Below are positions 22,530 to 34,301 of a stretch of 64,000 bases of DNA, in pieces (position 1 is the stretch's first letter; each line of letters opens with the position of its first letter). The stretch covers positions 1-64,000 of the forward strand of contig JAOTON010000331.1 in the NCBI GenBank assembly GCA_034440635.1, written 5' to 3'. The translations under genes were made by a program, and so were the position numbers. The notes beneath the pieces are model-generated. The model saw only the letters and a program-made list of their open reading frames with translations. It did not search any database and had not been told where the DNA came from. This stretch comes from Lepas anatifera (taxonomy: Eukaryota > Arthropoda > Thecostraca > Lepadidae).

Positions 22530-23160
22530 GTACTCATGAAGTTTCTGCTGCGAAATAGGCCCGAGACGACAGATCCGTATTAGACAGATCCGTAATACAG
22601 CAATTAAGGTGTAACTAATGAAAGCTCAAAACGTTACCAAGTTAGGCTACAATACTGCTCTTTAAATGACAGTGATACCTACACGTTATGTTTTTTATTC
22701 CCTGTCCCATGAGAGGAAGCTACTCAGACGCAGATATAATGCAAGCTATGCTCCTCCACTTAACGAAATGTAGCAAGGCTGGTCAAAATAGTAGCCATAG
22801 AAGAAATGTTATACATTTTTAGTATGGTACCGAACAGGTTCCAAATTCCAACATTTAATACGATGTCAACACGGTAAAATAATCAAACTGAATTACAGGC
22901 AGCTACACAGGTTCCATGAGAGCTCAAAAGTGGCCACGTCTTGCGAAATGAGCGTATTACTTCATGCGTGAGAGGAATAAAAACATGATAAGTTTGGCGC
23001 CAGGCAAGCCGCGAACAACGTCGACTGATATTTAATGTCGGGCTGGAGATGTGATTTGGCTGCAAGAACAACACCAGATATCTACAATATTTCCGAAACA
23101 AAAATGGGTGATTTGGGTGGAATGCTTGAATGGTAGCTCGCAGGTTCTTGTCAGACATTC
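22530..23160. repeat. Tandem ~2 kb repeat, unit 4, partial
   Basis: Begins ACTCATGAAGTTTCTGCTGC and follows units 1-3 through GTTACCAAGTTAGGCTACAA and TACTGCTCTTTAAATGAC, then diverges after ~22800. Repetition of the GCGTGAGAGGAATAAAAACATG segment (22455-22480, 22961-22986) suggests internal rearrangement. This ends the array. Confidence 0.65.
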
Positions 23161-23345
23161 GAAATTTAAAGCTTATTAAGGTTGGGCTCTCTTAATGAGC
23201 CATGGGCCTGATTTTTCCCAGAGTGTTGAATTTTATACATATTTGGCTCAACGTCTGGAGGCTTACATTGGCACGCATAAAAACCACAAAAACACAGAGA
23301 GCATGCAATATTGGCGTAACGATTAATATGCAAATCGGTACTTAC

Positions 23346-23451
23346 CGCGCAGGTCTCGGTCTCTCATCGCTCCTTGCTGGGGGCACCTCCTGCTGCTCCT
23401 GCCCCGTCCTCTCCTCCTGCTCCTCCACCTTCTTCTTCTCCTTGCTAGATG
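23346..23451 (-). CDS. Candidate internal exon, charged
   Basis: On the minus strand an acceptor CGTTTGCAG precedes a 106-nt open stretch rich in AAG/GAG/CAG codons (KEKKKVEEQEE-like), ended by donor GCGCG/GTAAG. Composition suggests a charged coiled-coil or disordered segment. No family is recognised, and low complexity makes chance likely. It could belong with the other minus-strand candidates at 24887 and 27199. Confidence 0.2.
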
Positions 23452-24886
23452 CTGCAAACGGTACAGCAGTCTTACTACAGAGCAAAACCCGTTGATGACA
23501 TTTTGGACAAGCAACTGCAACTAGTGCCAGGTAAGAAACAATGCCACTTCATTCTGAACTGGGGTTATAAACACTTCAAATACATTCGTTTACATGGTTT
23601 CAAGATATTCAGAACATTGGCTTCTACATGTGATTCGAATGCAGATGACGCTCAGAAGACGTAGGAAAGCTACATGGGGATAGGGGAATAACAAATATAG
23701 CTGCGGAGTCACAATACTTCTGGACTTGTCCTACGAAAATTAATCGTGATACATGTGCTTCTTCTCTAAGGCAAAGGACATTCGAGAAAAGTCTTGCGAA
23801 CATCCCAAAAAGGAGTAATCAATCACTGAATTGTGAATACATACATACCTTCATCCGGTTTCTGCTTTAAGGACATGACCTCTCACATCTTTACTGTATA
23901 GTGCAGTTATTTTCTCATATCGGCGGGCAGTGTGTTACTTTAAATCTTCTTAGTGCCTTAGCATTTACAGCATAATTTCAAACAAAAGAGAGGCAGCATA
24001 TCGTTTACGACAAAGGAGGCCGGCTGGCAGTGAAACCAAAGTAGCTTTGCATTCCTAGGCAGGCTTTGAATGACGTTATGTTAACCAAGGCTAGCGTTGG
24101 CATTTCTTTCGAAATACATTGATTGTAGCTATGTTTCAAATTGGTTAGGCTTCCGTAAAATACACGGGCACAAAACGGATTTTGTCTTTAATAGACATGC
24201 TCTACTAGATTTTCCCAAAATATTTTGAATATATTACTCTCTCGTAAGCCCATTACACAGAACCATTTAAATCTAGTCCATTCATTGTGCACGATGGAAG
24301 AGGTATGAAGAGTCAGAGAAGCGTTGGCGGCGATGGCAGATAAACAAATATCGTAAAATGCCATATATCGCATGTCTGCCATATATTGATGTATTTTTAA
24401 AATTTACCTGTGGAAAAATAATAAATCACGACAGCACCCACGTACTGAGTTGTGTAGCCCTTGTGAAGCTGAGTTTTATGTTTGTGAACGCCATGCCCTA
24501 ACCTTGATTCTCCGTGTGTTATTGCATGATGATGAGCACGTTGACGTTGAGCAATTTGACGTAGGAACTATGAAATAAATGCTGCATTTAGATGCTCTTC
24601 TATGTGGTAGTATTTTCTTGAAAACCTTTTGTATAATATAACAACGGCAAGTTGTTGTGAGTTTGCAACCGGGAGGTGCACGTACAGAACAATTTTGTGC
24701 AGGGTGATTAATTATAAAAGCGAAACAAGGGTCATCAAATGCGAGCAAAGAAAACGCTAGTCTGTGTTAAAAAATAAAGTTGTACTTAGCTGCATATTGA
24801 ACCGGCTTACAAAATTGAATTAGCACATCTATATCATTGACAGAGTTGGATCATCAAAAGAAATATACAAGTGACAGAGCACTAAC

Positions 24887-25062
24887 CTGGGTTGTCCATG
24901 CTCATGGAGATCGCTGCGTACACGTCCGCACTTGGTGATGACCGGCGCACACTGACACCGGCGACTCCAGCCACCCATTGTTTTGTATCTCTCGCCCTGG
25001 CAGAGGGGGAGCCAGGGGGGACTCGTGTTTGCCATCCACCGCTCGCGTGAAGGGACACGTAT
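24887..25062 (-). CDS. Candidate internal exon, cysteine-containing
   Basis: Minus-strand acceptor CCTTCTAG and donor CCCAG/GTTAGT bracket 176 nt. Two frames stay open or nearly so. One reads through GERYKTMGGWSRRCQCAP and is fully open; another has WLESPVSVCAGHHQVRTC, faintly thrombospondin-repeat-like, but ends at a TGA before the donor. The ambiguity of frame is a reason for caution. Confidence 0.2.
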
Positions 25063-25183
25063 CTAGAAGGTAGAAGAAGGCTCTAGAAGGTGGAGACGAA
25101 GCTGGCAAAAGGAGACAATGGAAAGCCGAGCCTTTTTGAACTTAATTTGCAACAAAAATGCTGAGTCGTCCATCCAGCTCGCA

Positions 25184-26023
25184 TAGGGTAAGGGCGGGTA
25201 AGAGTACGCAGGAGATAAGGGTACGCAGCAGCTGTTTTGTTACTTAGCAACCACTAAGATGGTGGATACCCCGGTATAAAAAACCAAGATCAGTGCCCAG
25301 GTTGCACACCAAAATTCAACGTGCTCCTGTTTTTCCCGCGGAAGTACAGAGCAAAACAAGTTTCTGGGCACTCTTGAAATAATATTTCTTAACTGGGAAA
25401 ACTTGTAGACCATGCTTCTATTATCAAAACTATTGTATTGCGGTCTGTCAACAGTACGAAAGCTGAGCTAGGACTGTGCTCCAGGACCGGAGCTCACGCT
25501 AAAACGCCTGCCAACATGTTCATGAAGACTTTCTTCCCAAAGGAGCATATCTGCCAAGAGTACGCAGTAGACCATTGGGCAAGAGTGCGCATGCTTAAGA
25601 GATAGGAAAATTTAATTTTCGCTCGGGACAGAGTCCATAATTCTTATTTGGAAAATCAAACGTTGCAACACAATTGTTGCATATTCAGAACGATATAAAG
25701 CCACATAATCGCCTAGTTTGGCGACAAAAAACTTCGCGACATGGCCTAAGCACCTAAAGCATAGCGGGGCAGCAATGCGTACTCCTGCCGCCTCTCTTGC
25801 GTACTCTTACCGACCCACTCCGGCAAGAGTACGGACGTGACTTTTTTTATTTTTGATGGGCTCGTGGCGAGTTCCTTTCAGAGACATCAAGTTGAAACAT
25901 GGACCATACATAGACAATTCTTCAGGCTAAACAACCACATAAAAATTTTAGCTGATAGACTTATAGGAGAAAAGTGAAAGCCTTTAGAAAGTTAAGTGCG
26001 TACTCTTGCACGGACTTCCCCTA
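25184..26023. mobile_element. TA-flanked 840 bp MITE, AAGAGTACGCA ends
   Basis: TA then GGGTAAGGGCGGGTAAGAGT on the left; inverted right end GGGGAAGTCCGTGCAAGAGT then TA. The motif AAGAGTACG recurs at 25200, 25215, 25557 and 25826 in both orientations. No ORF. Architecture parallels the 19810 and 37768 elements (TA, then G-run), so a pogo/mariner-type MITE is the best guess. Confidence 0.7.
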
Positions 26024-26960
26024 TGCCCCCAGGCGTTCAACCCGTGCCAATGGCGACAGTCATGTGAGACTATACACTGGCAACAAATATAGCCCATCGG
26101 AGACGGCACGGTGCCGCAATTCAATTACAACTTAAGCCTATACAGCTCGCCATGGAACTGTGCTCTCACACTGGCAGATCCAGAGGTGGCCCAACTGACA
26201 AACCATCCTCCCTGAGTGGTGGAATATCGCCCGATTAACACATACTATTATCGTTCTCTTTTGCTTCCTGCAAACAAAGTGACTTTATACCTTGAAACAG
26301 GCTTGGACGTCTTTGACTATTTTATGGTGTTTTCCAAAAAGAAAAGTAAACGGTTAAAGATGTAGAGCTTAGACCAATTTCCTTCCGCTAATGATGATTC
26401 AGATTGAAATATTCTGTTTAATCAGAGTCTAGGCGTCACAATTGACTGGCGCAACAGCTAGGAGCCAGTTCAGAGCCTTACTCGGAAGGCTAAACCTTCC
26501 ATGTCACTCAAATTTCGGTAGTAGACATGTATTCAGTCTCAACACAGCTAGCAAACGCCTAGCTCTAAGAGATATTTGCATTCCAATTTGCTCCATCTAA
26601 GCCGGAACCACGGTCCGTCCAAGTATAGAATGGTTCCATGAAACCTATGTTCAAGAAACAACTGAGCACGCTTGCTTTCACTAGATTTTCTTCCCAGCAT
26701 AACTCCAACAAAAGAAGGGTTTATGTAGGTTTTGACAGGCTCTTAAAATGATTCTCGACTTTTAAACATAGTGAGAAGAAGCGTATTATTATACCAGTTT
26801 GGGGCTGAATGCGGAGTTTTTATTTTTCGCCAATCATCACTTAACCGTCGGTACTCTGTATATTCTAGCTGCGAAAGTCAAAGAGCTATTAATGTCATCT
26901 TCATAGTTTAATATTGTACTTAATTCTATATATTATGTCACAGGACATGAACAGTAATAT
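26024..26960. other. No recognisable feature
   Basis: Unassigned sequence with no TIR pair, tRNA-like boxes or convincing ORF seen. Confidence 0.45.
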
Positions 26961-26969
26961 TGGAGTTTC

Positions 26970-27100
26970 AGCAGAGCCAGCGACGAAGCTCCGGCATCTT
27001 GATCCGAGCGAAATTTGAGAGCAATTGCATACATTTTTTAACCTCCGTTGCCTCCTGCTCTTGCTTTTGCCTTCTCGGCTCCAACTCAGGTTTTGAGCTG
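26970..27100 (-). CDS. Candidate terminal exon, weak
   Basis: Minus strand: CATGCTTTACAG could serve as an acceptor for an open stretch (RRQKQEQEATEVKKC then MQLLSNFARIKMPELRRWLC) that ends at TGA near 26970. Amphipathic, charged composition. The frame is also open upstream to an ATG at 27153, so a 61-codon chance ORF is an alternative. Confidence 0.15.
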
Positions 27101-27198
27101 TAAAGCATGAAGGAGATTTGCAGCCTTTGGGCGTGGTCTACTGGAAAAGCCACCCCAAAAGATTTAGCCGTGATAACGGATCAAGAAAAGAAGCTTAC

Positions 27199-27472
27199 GC
27201 GGAGTCTGATGACCGACATACTCCGCTGAGAGCTTCTGCACATCAAGCATACTAGGGCTGTGACGGTTCAGGCTTTCATTGAACTGGTGGCCTGCAATGC
27301 TCTGGACCAGGAGATCATGTCTGTCAGCTAGATGACGAAAACACGCACCGAATATCCAAATTTGACCGCGCACAAAAGCCTTGGCTGTGTAATGTTGATG
27401 AAAGAAGTGGCAGCTTTTGTTACTGTTGCCCACAGCGGCCCATATCGAACACAATAATATTTGCCCAGCCAT
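27199..27472 (-). CDS. Candidate first coding exon with signal-like start
   Basis: Minus-strand ATG at 27472 (MAGQILLCSIWAAVG, hydrophobic like a short signal peptide) opens 91 codons and reaches donor CCGC/GTAAGC at 27199. An upstream in-frame ATG at 27505 also exists. The stretch CFRHLADRHDLLVQSIAGH looks protein-like but matches no family I know. Together with 24887-25062 and 23346-23451 it could outline a minus-strand host gene, but phases could not be reconciled with certainty. Confidence 0.25.
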
Positions 27473-27505
27473 GACGGAATGTTTTTGAAGTATACATGTC
27501 TGCAA

Positions 27506-28900
27506 TTATATCTATATCTCCAAAGCAAACGAGGATTGTTATCGCAGACAACAGATCATTAAACAAAATTAATGTATTAGCAATGTCAAAGCAGCAATAA
27601 CCCCAAGACTAACGAGAAGCATTAAGTGAAGCCAATGGAACTCCAGGCACGGGTACAAGTATGATATATAGACGTTGATTATACCAGCATCAGTTTTGAA
27701 ACTAGGCGACTTTTATGTCGCATGGAAACTCAATAGAGGTCATTTCGTTTGAGGCTTGCATCGAATCGAATTGCCGTGCAAGCAGGGGAAAATATTTCAA
27801 TAACCCATGCCTCGTGGAGAAATGGAAGAAAGGGATTCCATGACGATTTCGCTGTGCGTATATTGATGCCGTGGATTTTGACTAGCGCGAGCTTGAAACC
27901 AAATCACTTGAAATCAGTCATCAGGGTTTTTATTCCTGATCTTACGGTGACGCTTTTATGAGCTTTAAAATATACTGCATGCTAGATACAAGATAGTCGA
28001 TAGGAATACATTACACCCAGGACGGGAATATAATGATTAATTGGTGCCTTATTCATGACAGCTGTTTAACGGAGCTGGAAAGACCCCAGAAGGCAATGTC
28101 TCGCCTTTGCCGTGTCTATCTGTCAGTGAGTAGAGATTGACTGCTATCGGTGGTGATTAAAAGCAATATAGAATAAAGCTCTGTAAAATAGGTGGCATGA
28201 ACTAAAAGTTTCAGCGCAACAGCAAGGAAACGAATCAAAGAACGGAACACGGTGGACGTAATTGACGCCGCTGCCCACAGATTGAGTGCAGACAGCGCGG
28301 CTCCGCTGCGCCTGTTTTTCTCGCGCGGCCCAGACCCCTGAGGTAAGGGGCCAACCGCGACGAATTGGGAACATTACCCAGAACCAACACACACACACAC
28401 ACCGAGCCGGCAGATCCGGGAGCGGTCACAGGTGCGACGGGCGTCTGCGTACTTGGCCGGCCAAAACCAAACTCCGCTGTAGAACTAAACGACGAAGCGT
28501 TGGCTTTCCAAATAGTCTGGGACGGCAGACCGGTACTGCTTTCGAAAATAAGGCCTAAAAATACGCCATGCCTGAAAAACAATTTTATCCCATCATATTA
28601 GCAAAACGTGTTCGACGCGGGGGCAGTCCGCGGGTAAGATGACAGAAAATTTCACAACTTTACGCCTGCCTAGTACTGTACTGACCATGTTGCAAGTTGC
28701 TGCGTTTAATACGGGCTCAAGACGGTAAGATAGTTCAACAGGATTACAGCCAGCTATGCTTCCTTGAAAAAGCTTAGAAACTTCCACATAAGGCTACAAA
28801 TTTGCTCTCCACATTTCAGTGATCTCTGTACTCTTCTTCTTCACCCATGACCAATGGCAGAAAGCTATGCTACAAATGCCCCAAATACAGCTAGAATAGT
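27506..28900. other. Unassigned, with an (AC)n microsatellite
   Basis: AC repeat of ~8 units at about 28386-28402. A GC-richer patch at 28240-28500 has overlapping ORFs on both strands without motifs. Nothing else supported. Confidence 0.4.
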
Positions 28901-28904
28901 TAAA

Positions 28905-28914
28905 ACCAGGGATG

Positions 28915-28953
<39 letters not shown>

Positions 28954-29065
28954 TCGGAGCCGACCATTCTGCCGGGAGCCGGAGCCGGAGCCGGAGCCGC
29001 CGAAACACTTTTGATCGGAGCTGGAGCCGGAGCCGGAGCCGTCAGAAAGGTTCCGGCTCCGGCTC
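28905..29065. repeat. GGAGCC hexanucleotide array with hAT-like end
   Basis: CAGGGATGCGGAGCC opens a run of GGAGCC repeats with two breaks (GTCGGAGCCGACC and the CCGAAACACTTTTGATCGG region). A reverse-oriented relative at 41998-42190 ends GGCTCCGCATCTCTGG. Long Glu-Pro, Arg-Ser and Ala-Pro ORFs here are artefacts of the repeat. The CAGGGATGCGGA start looks like a transposon terminus. Confidence 0.7.
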
Positions 29066-29299
29066 CCAAAGAGCTCTAAAATTGCCAAAAATCAAACGTC
29101 AAATGGTCACATTTTACCTCGTGAGATGTCGAATGGAAACACCTTTATTCACCTGAAATATTACATTTTCTCAATATGTTATGTATATCGAGATTAATGA
29201 AATATTGCAACTAGGGTGTTCCGTAGACGGTCTCACTCTCGGGCAGGTGATGCGCCCCGGAAATTTAGCATGGGCAGAAATTGGCAACAAATGAAAGCA

Positions 29300-29480
29300 T
29301 TGGCGGACACTGGCGGATCCATGGGGGAGCAAAAAAGGCATTTGCCCCCTAAACTGCCCAATTTTCGGCGATTTTCTTAAAAAACCATATGTTTTTCACG
29401 ATTTACCCCATACCGTCGGCCTGCATCCGCCCCTGTTGACAGACGCAGGGGGATGCCATTCCGGTCATGCCCCCCCGAGG
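29300..29480. mobile_element. Fragment of CAGTGGCGGATCC-family MITE
   Basis: ACTGGCGGATCCATGGGGG followed by CAAAAAAGGCATTTGCCCCC matches the left end of the family at 3635 and 17962. The right end is not found. A second G-rich segment (GACGCAGGGGGATGCC) at 29445 resembles, inverted, sequence near 46400-46440. Confidence 0.5.
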
Positions 29481-29644
29481 CCCTGGAAGGGGGCAGACTA
29501 TCTTTTGGCCCCCAAAGACCGAAGAAATTGTTTGAAAAAGGTGTTTACGCTAGGTCTGTCGAGCAATAAAATCTTTGCTCCCACCTCCCCCCCCAGGAGA
29601 GGTATCATGTACTCGGAGAAGTAGTTTATACTAGGTCTGTCGAG

Positions 29645-29833
29645 AACCCAGGGCAAAAGGCGCAGAAAACAGCATCCCCGTCACTCGATGCGGCACTAAC
29701 CGACTTCAAAAACCTGGGTCACCTAAAGAGGGCGACCGTATGCGACATCTTAGATAGATATCCAGCCATCATCCAGCCGGCTAGCCTGGTAATGGCCGCG
29801 CTACCAGTTACTCAGGTGTCCGTGGAGAGGTTG
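29645..29833 (+). pseudogene. hAT transposase C-terminal part, 5' piece
   Basis: In-frame stretch ending YPAIIQPASLVMAALPVTQV then SVERL, the start of the classical hAT C-terminal dimerisation domain (usual form LPVTQVSVERLFS). It is cut exactly after the Leu codon by the insertion beginning at 29834. The missing remainder is found at 36777-36884, beyond the insertion. Upstream catalytic parts are not visible; a short duplicated segment (TAGGTCTGTCGAG at ~29553 and ~29632) precedes it. Confidence 0.8.
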
Positions 29834-29869
29834 TGTGATATGTGAGAGCGTGGGTGTAGCCGCTGTGAG

Positions 29870-30131
29870 TGTTGTGATGTGAACCAAGCGAGACCCAGAA
29901 GCAGAATGAGTGTATTTCAACCAAAGCCATCCTAGATTAAATAGTGCCGGGGGGTGACGCCCGATGAGTCGCGTGGGTGGAGAAGATCGATGTTAGCTGC
30001 TGGCAGAGTAAATGGTGGACGCGTGGCTTCGCCACTGGACACGTGGGGGTTCAGTGTCCCTGTCTTCGGTCGATATCTCCGTGCCAGGCCACCAATGCAC
30101 AGCGGCTACACCCACGCTCTCACATATCACA
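29870..30131 (+). repeat. LTR copy, plus orientation, with 34-bp inverted ends
   Basis: Runs from TGTTGTGATGTGAACC to CTCACATATCACA (262 bp, TG..CA). The final 34 bp (30098-30131) are exactly inverted at 29834-29867, giving a 298-bp stem-like structure. GATTAAATAGTGCC at ~29936 may be a promoter element. Bases 29870-30017 are nearly identical to the inverse of 36625-36773. Confidence 0.75.
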
Positions 30132-31390
30132 TCATCCCCACGGCAAAGAGTGAAACGAAGTCTTTAAAGCAATACATAGTTACATAAGCTACATAGATAC
30201 ATGCATATCATCACAACGATACAGGTTCATTCAATGGTGGATATCAGTAGACATATGGGTAGTTACGACGTCGCATTCAATATTGTGTTTTCGCTATAAA
30301 ATTTGTTACAATGTTTTATGTCTTGATTTCTTCATCTTGGCTGGTAAGCTTTCACATTCATGTTCTTACAATTTACAATACATACAATAGACATACACAG
30401 AGATAGACCAATACGCAAAGTCTCATTAGAAATGTGAGACGTAACCGACAGACCTGAATAACATAGGCAAAAGGATTTACTACTTTAATTTGTAATATAC
30501 CAAGCTAAGCGAGAGAACCATTTGCAATTATGAAACATCCACGGAGAACCTCGGATCACAGCATTGTCTGTTGGCACTTTCCATGATTCTTGGGAAGGCT
30601 TGTATAATTTTCAGTTCTAGTTTCTGATCTTGAATCTTGCTGATTTTGGTGTGAGGCTTCAAGTCCCAATGGTTTGTATTCTGTGCAGGGGTGGAAAAAC
30701 CCGCCAATTCGCCAAGCAGGGATTGCGACAGAACTTGGCTAGTGCAAATATTCTGTGCGACAGATAACGTCTACCAAATAGGAACTCCAGCAGCCGCCGA
30801 GAAAACAAAAAAACTAGCTTTTTTTCCTGGGAGTTCCCAGGGAGCCGGGTCCTTACGCCGCTAAAAACCTCGATACACAGACAGATCCAGGAGGCAAGGG
30901 GCCACTTGACACCCTCTCCCCCCACATTCCCATAAACTCCCGCCTCCATCTGAAATGGTCACGGGCCCCTGAAATGTGGATGGCGCCACCTATAAACTGC
31001 CCCTTCCACTCCCATCCCCTCAGTATGAAGGTACCGCGCCCCCACAATAGGTTTTTCCGTACAAAAAGGCTTCCTCATGGTTCCGATGGCGCCTCAGCTT
31101 AAACGCTCCTTTTTTCACGCAATCGGAAATCCTAGACCCGCCTATGTCACGTTAGACGATTCAATAGATAAGACTTTCTGGCGAAGGAAATAAGTAATCA
31201 CAATTGTCTAATTAGTAGTCACGTTCCTTTGCTGTTTTTCTACTGCATCACTACGGAGTTCAATGACCCCAGACAGTGTGCATGGGACAGTGAGAATCGG
31301 CGACAGCGGCCTTGGGCGACAGCCAGATTTGCCGGATATACAGGGCCCGGCCAGTCCCGACGGCAAATCTGAACCATTGAAATCCCTATT
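30132..31390. other. Insertion interior, no gene recognised
   Basis: Several minus-strand ORFs of 64-128 codons with no retroviral motif. CAGGGGTGGAAAAACCCGCC at ~30685 looks like a hAT-type terminus without a partner. Confidence 0.35.
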
Positions 31391-31393
31391 CAC

Positions 31394-31589
31394 CAGGGGC
31401 GCCGCCACGGAATTTGTACAGGGGAAATACCCAGGCTGGTGCTGACCGGGGGAAGCAAATTTGAAGCGTATTCGATACCTGGCAGCATTAATAATAATGA
31501 GTCCAAAAATTTGGGAGGGGGAACGTCCCCCTTGGTTAGCCAACAGGGGGACACTTCCCCCCGTCCCCCCGCTTTTAGCGCCCATGCTG
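31394..31589. mobile_element. Possible small MITE
   Basis: CAGGGGCGCCGCCACGG at the left and AGCGCCCATGCTG at the right are imperfect inverses. TTCAC occurs at both flanks (31389-31393, 31590-31594). About 196 bp, G/C-run-rich. The duplication is 5 bp, not the 8 expected for hAT. Confidence 0.4.
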
Positions 31590-32213
31590 TTCACTGTCGG
31601 AAATAATAGGTATGTTCCAGACTCTCTTATGAAAATCTGAGAGCTCCTGGTGCCAGACTTTTTTTAGGAAATACCTACTGACCCCTTGAAAAATTCCCAA
31701 GATAAATGACGTCAAGAAATGTAACAAATAAACTTGTATTGCCTAGTTATGGGCCTCATTCGTTGATATGAAAATTATGACCCACATGTTACAATCCCTT
31801 GCGTCATTTGTCTTGGGTAATTTTTGGAAAAACATCTGGCATTAAAAGCTCTTGGATTTTCGCCACGAGGGTCTGGAACATACCTCAATCTCCAGCGGTG
31901 TCTGTCAAATTTCCTTCGCATTATGCCGTATCTCGCTTGTAAAGGTATCTTGGTTTGTAAATGCCTATGTGATTCATCTCGAGTAGGTTGGCATGTGCAA
32001 ATCGTTTTAGCGTAATGCCAATAATAGCAGAAGACTGGAAAGTACCGCTTTGGGTCCCAGTGTTGAACGGAACTTGCTAAAAAAAAGCTCAAAATAGAAT
32101 GCGGCATGTTCGCCTTCGTACATGTAAGTATATCCTATCAACAATAATCTGCGGCCGCACATTGTTAAATGAAGGAATATAATGGATGGGAGGATAATTC
32201 CAAGTTTCCTTAC

Positions 32214-32351
32214 CTGCCCTAAAAAGGGTAAAAGCTGCCCCAAACTGGTTGTTCTTCCCTGAGGCTGCCCGAATGAGCTCGTCAAAACCTGCTATGCCGA
32301 TTCGGCCATAAACCCCAAAGCAATGGGAGGGTCCAAACTCTCCTATGGCCT
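32214..32351 (-). CDS. Candidate exon inside LTR insertion
   Basis: Minus strand: acceptor AAAACAG, 46 open codons including HCFGVYGRIGIAGFDELIRA and QFGAAFTLFRA, then donor GGGCAG/GTAAGG. The amino-acid sequence looks like real protein but I recognise no family. Its position inside the LTR insertion would make it a captured fragment or a sign that the block is composite. A second protein-like stretch (RYVPDPRGENPRAF) lies near 31830-31900 on the same strand. Confidence 0.25.
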
Positions 32352-32359
32352 GTTTTCTA

Positions 32360-34290
32360 GCCAAGTAGTGTTTCATAATTAATCAATTGGGAAATTTCCA
32401 TCAGTAAAAACTATTTTGATTGCTTTTGACCATTTGCAAGGTATTTATAATTGATAGTGAAAAATTTATTGGCTGCACCAGACAAATTTGGCCCATTGAC
32501 TCTCTCAGTCAATACTTTCTGTAGAAAGTATACTGAAGTATACTTGATCTATTCTCACATGCATGGGCTCGGCTTCCCCTAAGCAACCTGCTGGACCTGC
32601 ACCCGTTTGGGCAGCATTTGACACTCCTGGTCTTGGAGAGTTGCCATGCTGGAAATTGTGCCAATCAGACCCAATAACCACTTGACCTGATAATGGGTTA
32701 CTTGACCCATCTTTGTTCTTAAATGTGGGAACTCTGAAGACCAGTTTAGGGAATATGATACCTTCCTAATATGACATGAACTGAGAAAGTCAAGTCTGCA
32801 AAGTATGGCAGCAGGCCAGACTAGTCACACCAGCCATCTAAAATTCTTGCACCACCAGCAACCAAAAATTCACACCAATCTTCCATATACCAGGGAGAAA
32901 AACACACCCATTCCTACCCACAAGATGCAATGCTACCTATCTTATTAGTTAGTTAGTTGAGGACTTTTCATAAGGCCCCTCCTGTATCTTTATAACCATA
33001 TAGCCATTATTTGTTTGGTTTTCTGTGTCACCTTCCTTGCACCAGTCTCACAAATTCGCACTAGGTTGGTAAAATTTGCACCACTCGCTCCTGTCTTCAA
33101 GGGCACTCTCAACAACAAGATCTCATATAAAATGCCATACTTAGCACAATGGGAGAAAGTCGTGTGATACAAAATGCCAAGACACCACTTGATCGCCATT
33201 TCATCTGTTCAAGGTTTTACTGTCTGCAGAAAAATGAAGAAATTTTTTCCTGTGGACCCTGTCCTCCTTGGTCGTGTTTACACTTTATGACACAATCTTA
33301 GGCAAGTTACCTATGTTACGCTCAACCCTGCTACACATGCTGAGGGAACAAAGTTTTCTTTTTTGGTCATCTTTAAAACCCACATGTGAAACATACTATT
33401 GGTACTGTTGATTGTACATGGGTATATATAACTTGCTTATTGACTGTGTTTAAGCTCAAAATATGTTTAAATGTTGTAAACAAAAGAGAAGAAATGATAT
33501 ATGTTGCTTTGGCTCCTAATGGTAACCTCTTTTAGCTAAACACATTTGCTTATATTCATATTCATTATTGGCACAAATCAAATAGGGAAATAGCATTGCC
33601 AGCTCATGGGCCAATTTGATATCACAATAATTTGGATATTTTTCTTTACTAACAGAGGAAAATTAACTCAAGCAAAATATAACAAAATATTAGTTGTATC
33701 AATGCCATATAACCCTGGCAGTTGATGCATAGTTAAACCCCAACAATTATTTTTATTGAATTATCAGTCATATCATTTTTTTGCAGATATGGGCCAAATC
33801 CATTATTTTTAGCATAGATTGTCCCTGGAAGCACTATAATTTTGAATAGTTTCAAGGTGTCATATTCTTTTAGAAAAAAGAAACTCAACAGGCCACTAGG
33901 AAATAAAATGGGCTGCTGCTGTAGTGGTTTAGCTGTAAGTTGTAAAATTTTGAAAAGCTTCACTTGAAGTATGAAACCAGTGGTTGAATTTTCTTTGAAT
34001 ATTTGTTTCAAACTCACAAAGCTGCTCCTTAAAAATGTGTTTGATACACATTTCCTACATGTGTTTGATACATGCTTATACTTGCCGAACATCGAGCTAT
34101 TTCGAATTCTTACCTCGACATTGTTCTGGTAAATTTGCTGCAAGTAGCAGGGCCTTTCGTGTATAAGCTCTCACTTTCTGCTTTTGCAGTTCTCCCTCCC
34201 GTCACAGCTGTTGTACCTATGTATCTTGTGTGCCACTCTAAACCAGCATGTAACTCAAATGTATCCCTTTGCACAATGAGGTTTTTTGAA
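32360..34290. other. AT-rich, unassigned; SINE tail fragment at 33706-33752
   Basis: Mostly AT-rich. ATATAACCCTGGCAGTTGATGC followed by GTTAAACCCCAACAATTATT at 33706-33752 is the 3' tail of the common SINE superfamily, 5' truncated. No other feature found. Confidence 0.5.
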
Positions 34291-34301
34291 CAATTAGCAG
34301 C

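Noticed and set aside
28854..29156. Long ORFs rich in Glu-Pro, Arg-Ser, Ala-Pro and Gly-Ser on both strands
   Set aside because: All are translations of the GGAGCC hexanucleotide array in different frames.
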